A stretch of DNA of 32,778 nt from Paludibacteraceae bacterium (GTDB taxonomy: Bacteria; Bacteroidota; Bacteroidia; Bacteroidales; Paludibacteraceae). The stretch is from NCBI GenBank assembly GCA_017559505.1, contig JAFYSF010000018.1, positions 1-32,778 of the forward strand. The letters are read 5' to 3'. Shown here piece after piece: positions 28,005 through 32,778 of the stretch (within the stretch, counting starts at the first letter, position 1; the number at the start of each line of letters is the position of its first letter). A model generated the notes under the pieces. The model ran no database searches. It was not told the DNA's origin and was given only the letters and a program-made list of their open reading frames with translations. Both the position numbers and the translations under genes were made by a program.

Positions 28005-29990
28005 TCACGCCTCTATCAACAATTTGCGCAATTTTGCCAATGTTGCTTCCATCGATTCGGTGCTTTCGCCACCAGCGGCATTTTTATGACCACCGCCACC
28101 AAATTGTTCTGCTATAATATTTACCGCTATATCACCTTGCGAACGGAACGAAAGCTTTATCTGCGTTTTGTCTTCGCGCACCAACACCGACTTATTTACA
28201 TTTTCTATTTGAAGTGGCATATTCACTATACCCTCTGTGTCGCCTACTTTGTAATTGAAGCGGTGCAACTCTTCTTGAGTCAACACGATGATAGCTGCAT
28301 TACACTCTGGGATGATTTCCATCTTGTTCAAGCAATAGCCCAACAAGCGCAAACGATCTTCTGAGTATGTGTGGAACACCTTATTATATATAGCATCTTT
28401 ATCAACACCTTTTTCGAGCAATGCTTTGATGATAACATATATTTCAGGATTGTTCGAGTTATATGTAAAACCACCTGTATCGGTCATCATACCTGTATAA
28501 ATACATTCAGCCGATTCGAGCGACACTTCTTGATAGAATCCCATACGACACATGAAACGGAACACCAACTCACTTGCCGATGATATCTCTGGGTGAGAGA
28601 TTACTACATCACAATTGATATTTGGATCTAAGTGGTGGTCAATCATCACTTTCTTCGCTTTGCTTTGTTCGATAAGTGGCTTCATGCCATTCACACGGTC
28701 GAGTGTATTGTAATCTATGCAGAAAATAACATCCGACTCTTTGATGATTTTCACCGCCTCTGTTTTGTTTTCTTCCATGATAAACACCTTGTCGATACCT
28801 GGCATCCAATTAAAGAACGAAGGATAGCGGTTAGGCACCATCACTGTTACATCTTTGCCCAATTGTTTCAACAAGTGATATAGTCCAAGTGTAGCACCAA
28901 GCGAGTCGCCATCTGGCGAGATATGTCCAGTCAATAATATTTTGTTTGCATTGTCGATAAAACGACGAGATTGCACAATAGAATCTTCTTTAATAATTTT
29001 AGATAACATAATAACTTTGAATTTAAGAATTTGTTGTTTAACATTCATTTGCGATATAAACATACCTGCGATAACCACCACTATACCGAGCAACATAATC
29101 CACTCTGGCATAGCCTCTACTATACAAGCGAAAAATGTTTTGTCAATTAAATCGCAGTTCATCGAAGCTTGATACAATCCGATTGCTCCAATTATCCAAG
29201 CCAAAATAGCAGTTACACCTGGTTGAATATTGTTGAATACGTTGGCTCTTGTAGGACCAATAGCACGCACACCGTATGAGAAGAACAAGAATGCGATACA
29301 CGAAGCCGACAAAGCCAATCCCACAATAGCGCCAAAGGCATTCCATGTTGTGTCTGCACCCCAATCAATAGCTCTCACTAAGCTCATTTCACGCACCAAC
29401 ATTGTTGGCACAAAAAACAAGAGCGATGTGCAGAACATATAGAACACTACTGTGAGTGTATTATATTTTTCTGGAATTTTACGCAATACGAGCGTATATA
29501 CAATTGATGCCAAAACTGCTATGAACAACAGCAAAATACCCACCACATCGGCAGACAATTTACCTCCATCCAAAATAATCATCAACACACCTACCACAGA
29601 TATCACAATACCGAGTATATTCATCACCGTCACCTTCTCACGCAACAAAAAGAACGCAAAAATAGGTGTCAACAATGGAATGAACGAAAGCATTACTGAT
29701 GCGATTGTAGGACTAACGTGAGCTAACGATTCTGCTTCGCAAAGAAAATACACAAATGGCTCTGAAAATGATGCCAATAGAAAATATTTCCAATCCTTTA
29801 ATTCTATTTTTTGCAACTGCCCTGCTATCAAACCTACCACCCCAAGCACCACTGCTGCTATCGATATACGCATAGTCACAAGCGTAGCTGCTGGGAAGGT
29901 CTGCAGAGCAAAATCCGACATCAAATATGATGCCCCCCAAAAGATTTGCGCGATAACCAACGCGACTATCGCAATTGTTTGTTTTTTCAT
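28005..29990 (-). CDS. EamA/DMT transporter fused to NrnA-type DHH phosphoesterase
   Basis: One 661-codon frame holds two normally separate proteins. Residues about 1-312 are a ten-helix EamA transporter (start KKQTIAIVALVIAQIFWGAS, late signature RAIGPTRANVFNNIQPGVTAI). Residues about 328-661 are a DHH/DHHA1 nanoRNase/pAp phosphatase: HISPDGDSLGATLG near 354, IDHHLDPN near 438 and GGGGHKNAAGG near 635. The linker is short and polar (NVKQQILKFKVI), and an in-frame ATG at 29009 begins MLSKII, the natural NrnA start. So the frame may be a real fusion, or two genes whose spacer happens to lack a stop. The transporter half is a paralogue of the next gene upstream. NrnA degrades 2-5-mer RNA and pAp. 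Confidence 0.85.
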   Translation of the reverse strand: MKKQTIAIVALVIAQIFWGASYLMSDFALQTFPAATLVTMRISIAAVVLGVVGLIAGQLQKIELKDWKYFLLASFSEPFVYFLCEAESLAHVSPTIASVMLSFIPLLTPIFAFFLLREKVTVMNILGIVISVVGVLMIILDGGKLSADVVGILLLFIAVLASIVYTLVLRKIPEKYNTLTVVFYMFCTSLLFFVPTMLVREMSLVRAIDWGADTTWNAFGAIVGLALSASCIAFLFFSYGVRAIGPTRANVFNNIQPGVTAILAWIIGAIGLYQASMNCDLIDKTFFACIVEAMPEWIMLLGIVVVIAGMFISQMNVKQQILKFKVIMLSKIIKEDSIVQSRRFIDNANKILLTGHISPDGDSLGATLGLYHLLKQLGKDVTVMVPNRYPSFFNWMPGIDKVFIMEENKTEAVKIIKESDVIFCIDYNTLDRVNGMKPLIEQSKAKKVMIDHHLDPNINCDVVISHPEISSASELVFRFMCRMGFYQEVSLESAECIYTGMMTDTGGFTYNSNNPEIYVIIKALLEKGVDKDAIYNKVFHTYSEDRLRLLGYCLNKMEIIPECNAAIIVLTQEELHRFNYKVGDTEGIVNMPLQIENVNKSVLVREDKTQIKLSFRSQGDIAVNIIAEQFGGGGHKNAAGGESTESMEATLAKLRKLLIEA

Positions 29991-30070
29991 ATATTAGATT
30001 ATTATTATTTTTCTCTTTTTTTATTGTAGAAACGCACAACTCATACATCCACCCCCCAAAAAAAACTACA

Positions 30071-30133
30071 CCCTACTCCTTGCTCCCTACTCCTTATTCC
30101 CTACTCCCTACTCCTTATTCCCCACTCCCTGAC
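30071..30133. repeat. Heptamer array (CTCCCTA family) overlapping the DMT gene end
   Basis: Nine units in register: CCCTACT, CCTTGCT, CCCTACT, CCTTATT, CCCTACT, CCCTACT, CCTTATT, CCCCACT, CCCTGAC. The stop codon of the minus-strand DMT gene (30108-30110) and its last seven codons (QGVGNKE) are made of these units. The family is shared with 97-159. Confidence 0.88.
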
Positions 30134-31013
30134 TAACAAACAACCCCACTATCACCACCACAATCCCAATCCATTTCACCATAGGTATTGCTTCGCCATA
30201 TATCATCCACACAGCAAGAGCCGTAATGGCTGGCATCACATTACAAAACGCATTTGCTCTCGTCACCCCTATTCTACGCACCACATAGCAGAACAACACA
30301 AAACTCACCACCGACGCAAATACAGCCAACACCACAATCGACACCACCGACATCGGCAACACTGGGCGCGCCCCCCAATTCTTCAAGTCAAGCATCAAAA
30401 ATGTAGGAATAAAGAATATCAAGCTCGACGCATGCACCCAAAACACTATACTCACATTCGTATATTCGCTCGGTATCTTACGCAATATGGTCGAATACAT
30501 CGCTGCCGACATCACCGCACCCATCAACACCAACAGCCCCACCGCACTCACATTCACATCTCCCTTCTCCACAACCAACATCATCACGCCTACCATCGAC
30601 ACCACAATACCTGCCATATTCATCCACGTAACTCTCTCGCGCAACAGCACCCACGCTACTAACGGAGCAAACAATGGTATCATAGCCATCACCACCGACG
30701 TTACAGTTGCGCTCGTCATCGACAATCCGTACGTCTCACACATAAAATAGCTAAATGGCTGAAACGCACCTCCCAACAAAAACAACCAAATATCTTGTTT
30801 ACGTGGTTTTTGCAATCTGCCAGCCACCCAACCATACAATCCCAACAACGCAGTCGCCAAACCAATTCTAAGCGTAACCACCGTAATCGGATTAAAACTC
30901 TTCAACGCCTCTTGAGTAAACAAAAACGAACACGACCACACAGTCATCGCAATCATTATACCCACATACGCCGACCAATTCACATTTTTCATTGTTTTAC
31001 TATTTTTAGACAT
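30108..31013 (-). CDS. EamA/DMT-family transporter, paralogue of the neighbouring fusion
   Basis: 301 residues with ten membrane helices in two EamA repeats. The first contains AMTVWSCSFLFTQEALKSFNP. FSYFMCETYGLSMTSATVTSVVMAMIPLFAP is split across helices 3-4, and RRIGVTRANAFCNVMPAITAL marks the second. It aligns along its length with the transporter half of the next gene (YFMCE versus YFLCE, ILRKIPSEY versus ILRKIPEKY), so a tandem duplication is clear. The substrate is unknown. The C-terminus is encoded by the heptamer array. The start could be ATG 31013 or Met8 at 30992 (MKNVNWS), which lies nearer the family start. Confidence 0.9.
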   Translation of the reverse strand: MSKNSKTMKNVNWSAYVGIMIAMTVWSCSFLFTQEALKSFNPITVVTLRIGLATALLGLYGWVAGRLQKPRKQDIWLFLLGGAFQPFSYFMCETYGLSMTSATVTSVVMAMIPLFAPLVAWVLLRERVTWMNMAGIVVSMVGVMMLVVEKGDVNVSAVGLLVLMGAVMSAAMYSTILRKIPSEYTNVSIVFWVHASSLIFFIPTFLMLDLKNWGARPVLPMSVVSIVVLAVFASVVSFVLFCYVVRRIGVTRANAFCNVMPAITALAVWMIYGEAIPMVKWIGIVVVIVGLFVSQGVGNKE

Positions 31014-31017
31014 GAAT

Positions 31018-31078
31018 TTTTGCGATAAGTGAAAGCAGAGTCAAGCTCGCTTGAACTATGCAGAGCGGAGCAAAAGTG
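31018..31078. repeat. Dispersed imperfect palindrome, copy 2
   Basis: Starts TTTTTGCGATAAG, has the centre CAAGC-TC-GCTTG and ends GCGGAGCAAAA. It matches 1075-1136 across its length with scattered substitutions, and it lies directly upstream of the DMT start codon. Confidence 0.7.
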
Positions 31079-31180
31079 ACATAAAAACATAATTTTTATT
31101 TTACCCATAAATTATCACAAATTAATCATATTTGTGAATATTTGTGTCATTTGAGGGAGAATAAGATGCATTATTTATAA

Positions 31181-31252
31181 ATCTGTGTAAATCCGACGAG
31201 CAATGTTTTAGGCAAAGACTAAAACGAGCGAATCGAGAGAGCGAGATAATAA
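31181..31252. repeat. Dispersed intergenic repeat, copy B
   Basis: ATCTGTGTAAATCC, GAGCAATGTTT, an insertion, then AAACGAGCGAATC, in the same order as 14211-14270. Confidence 0.75.
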
Positions 31253-31352
31253 AAATCTTATAAATCTGTGTTATCTGTGGGAGATAAATTAATTGTGGGA
31301 GAATTTCATAATATGATTTTTCCTATCCTCCTGTCTTCTTGTCTTAAAATTA

Positions 31353-32339
31353 TCAACGGAACCCAACGATACTACGAATCTCCTCAATAGTCTTTCTCGC
31401 ACTTTCTCTCGCCTTCTCAGCCCCCTCACGAGCAATCTTATCCAACAATTCAGTATTAGCCATATATTCAGCCAATCTCTCACGTATCGGAGCATTAAAC
31501 GCCGCAATATCCGCCGCCAATTGCTTTTTCAAATCGCCATAACGAATCGAACAGTCGTTCCATTTCTCATCAAAATATTGATAAGTATCTGGTGTAGAAA
31601 CAATACTGAGGAACGTAAACAAGTTTTCAATCACCTCTGGACGTTGGCTATTAGGTTCTTGCGGACCTTGGTCTGTCACCGCTTTCATCACTTTCTTTTT
31701 GATAGTAGCCTCATCATCCATCAAGTAGATACAGTTTCCTTCCGACTTACCCATCTTGCCCGAACCATCCAATCCAGGAATCTTCACAGCCTTTTCGCTA
31801 AGCGAGAAATTTTGTGGCTCTGGGAAGAAATCCACACCATACATCGTATTGAAACGACGAGCAAACTTACGCGCCATCTCCATATTTTGCTCTTGGTCCT
31901 TACCCACTGGCACCTTCACCGCACGATGCAACAAAATATCAGCTGCCATCAATGTCGGATAAGTCAACAACCCCGCATTCACATTATCAGGTTGTTTACG
32001 AGCCTTTTCTTTGAACGTAGTGCAACGCTCCAACTCGCCAAGATAAGCATTCATATTGAGGAAAAGGTACAATTCCAACACCTCTTTCACATCGCTTTGC
32101 ACATAAATAGTCGATTTCTCAGGGTCAAGACCACACGCCAAATACTCCGCAAGAATAGTGCGTGCGCTATTCACAATATTTTCAGGCTTCGGACGCGTTG
32201 TCAACGAATGCCAATCGGCAATAAAAAAGTAACAATTATAGTCATTTTGCATCTGCAAAAAACTCTTCACAGCTCCAAAATAATTACCCAAATGCAAATT
32301 CCCCGTAGGGCGAATACCACTTACAACAGTCTCTTTCAT
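31353..32339 (-). CDS. trpS: Tryptophanyl-tRNA synthetase
   Basis: A 328-residue class I synthetase. HIGH-type motif PTGNLHLGNYFGA at residues 11-23, YVQSDVKEVLEL near 104, GKDQEQN near 146, and KMSKS-type motif KMGKSEGN near 195. Length and order match bacterial TrpRS. It charges tRNA-Trp with tryptophan. It is preceded by a good promoter and a leader made almost entirely of heptamers. No T-box or trp leader peptide is seen. Confidence 0.96.
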   Translation of the reverse strand: MKETVVSGIRPTGNLHLGNYFGAVKSFLQMQNDYNCYFFIADWHSLTTRPKPENIVNSARTILAEYLACGLDPEKSTIYVQSDVKEVLELYLFLNMNAYLGELERCTTFKEKARKQPDNVNAGLLTYPTLMAADILLHRAVKVPVGKDQEQNMEMARKFARRFNTMYGVDFFPEPQNFSLSEKAVKIPGLDGSGKMGKSEGNCIYLMDDEATIKKKVMKAVTDQGPQEPNSQRPEVIENLFTFLSIVSTPDTYQYFDEKWNDCSIRYGDLKKQLAADIAAFNAPIRERLAEYMANTELLDKIAREGAEKARESARKTIEEIRSIVGFR

Positions 32340-32350
32340 ATTATTTTACA

Positions 32351-32399
32351 GTTTAAATTCATGATTATGCATTGCACATTATGCTTTGTGCATTGATAA
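32351..32399. repeat. Heptamer array forming the trpS leader
   Basis: Plus-strand units: GTTTAAA, TTCATGA, TTATGCA, TTGCACA, TTATGCT, TTGTGCA, TTGATAA. The register continues into the promoter (AGTGCAA at 32400). Nearly the whole 5' UTR of trpS is repeat. Confidence 0.75.
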
Positions 32400-32403
32400 A
32401 GTG

Positions 32404-32434
32404 CAAAGATACAAAAAAAAAATGATTTATGCAA
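32404..32434 (-). promoter_or_regulatory. Promoter of trpS
   Basis: The minus strand has TATCTTTG (plus CAAAGATA, 32404-32411) and a TTGC at plus 32431-32434, 19 nt apart. The leader to the ATG at 32339 is about 58 nt. Confidence 0.7.
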
Positions 32435-32719
32435 GAGACAAAACCCACAAAAATAAGTCCCAAAATCAATCCTCTCGCGCGCATACTCACGCGTAGGCGT
32501 CAAAGAAGAATTTAATATTATTAAATCAATATTTCAGAATAATAAATATAAATACAATTATTATTTCAGAATTAAAATATATCATGTAATTCATTCCAAC
32601 ACTCCGTTAAAAAATCAATTAAACATCTGATTTTTAATAATTTAATTAATAAAATTTAACATAAAAAATTTGGCTAAATGACTGATATTTAGTAACTTTA
32701 TAGTATCGACCAAAATACT
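32435..32719. other. AT-rich region upstream of an edge gene
   Basis: Mostly A/T. It contains one GC-rich patch near 32470-32500 (CTCTCGCGCGC, CACGCGTAGGCG) and a direct repeat ATTTCAGAAT (about 32530 and 32564). A possible -7 box TAACTTTA lies at 32693-32700 before the last ORF. No gene is visible. Confidence 0.5.
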
Positions 32720-32746
32720 ATGAAGATATCAGATTCACTTAGCCAA
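32670..32746. repeat. Inverted repeat enclosing the start of the edge gene
   Basis: TTGGCTAAATGACTGATAT (32670-32688) and the complement of 32726-32746 (TTGGCTAAGTGA..CTGATAT) match except for one base and a 2-nt insertion, with a 37-nt loop that contains the ATG at 32720. It could be an operator, a start-masking hairpin or the end of an insertion sequence. Confidence 0.65.
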
Positions 32747-32778
32747 TATACTGAAATTTGCAAAAATGCTATTAGAAA
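32720..32778 (+). CDS. Start of an unidentified gene, cut by the window edge
   Basis: ATG at 32720 opens MKISDSLSQYTEICKNAIR and stays open to the last base. A possible promoter box at 32693-32700 and the inverted repeat around the start support a real gene. Nineteen residues are not enough to name a family; a transposase or a regulator is possible. The predicted leader is only about 13-20 nt. Confidence 0.5.
   Translation, partial: MKISDSLSQYTEICKNAIR

Larger units (their letters stand above)
31014..31352. other. 339-nt repeat-rich gap between trpS and the DMT gene
   Basis: No gene is visible. It holds the second copy of the dispersed palindrome (31018-31078), an inverted repeat CACAAAT/ATTTGTG near 31109, copy B of the 60-nt dispersed repeat (31181-31252), the word ATCTGTGTTATCTGTGG near 31264, and heptamers of the GACAGGAAGACA family near 31319-31346 next to the trpS stop. 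No promoter matching the consensus was seen for the DMT gene. Confidence 0.7.

Noticed and set aside
31521..32396. Plus-strand open frame opposite trpS
   Set aside because: Shadow of trpS, which has both synthetase motifs.

Overview
The window looks like chromosomal DNA of an anaerobic or microaerophilic member of the Bacteroidales (Bacteroidota). The evidence is the gldE-gldD pair, a bacterial geranylgeranylglyceryl-phosphate-synthase-like protein, a dipeptidyl peptidase 5 very like the Porphyromonas enzyme, and Bacteroidota-type promoters (TTTG, about 20 nt, TAnnTTTG). Most genes also lack Shine-Dalgarno sequences. No rRNA, tRNA, CRISPR array or phage module was seen.

Layout. (1) 1-8400, plus strand: dolichol/polyprenol-phosphate mannosyltransferase, a four-helix-bundle (S23) protein, prfB (RF2), then a tight gldE-gldD-phosphopantetheinyl transferase-GGGPS-dpp5 operon. 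(2) 8430-12100, plus strand: an AT-rich accessory island. It holds an MNT nucleotidyltransferase whose HEPN partner seems eroded, an unrecognised structured RNA of about 300 nt, three tiny hydrophobic/amphipathic peptide genes, a TerB-like protein, a compact voltage-gated ion channel, a possible uracil-DNA-glycosylase-fold protein and a zinc ribbon. (3) 12300-16620, minus strand: etfB-etfA-acyl-CoA dehydrogenase, an electron-transfer module with a long repeat-containing leader. (4) 17000-19950: an unknown membrane protein, a MITE-like element with an 8-bp target duplication, and an aldehyde dehydrogenase. (5) 19950-21973, plus strand: an ICMT-like methyltransferase and a THUMP-like-domain methyltransferase. 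(6) 21977-32339, minus strand: CAP protein, FKBP isomerase, DMT transporter, M23 endopeptidase lipoprotein, HD hydrolase, lysS, a DMT-NrnA fusion ORF, a second DMT transporter, and trpS. (7) The last 440 bases are AT-rich and end in the start of an unidentified gene.

The most unusual feature at window scale is a set of short tandem arrays built on a strict 7-nt step. They fill leaders and intergenic gaps (dpm, prfB, trpS, HD-lysS, M23-HD and others). In at least four places they are also read as protein: GGGPS, twice in the THUMP-like methyltransferase, and the C-terminus of a DMT transporter. Several arrays share words and so form dispersed families. They recall the heptameric STRR repeats of cyanobacteria, but I know of no description for this group. 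The second candidate for a new system is the RNA/small-peptide/TerB/ion-channel island.

All calls come from reading sequence by eye. Family names rest on motif recognition, and no database search was run.
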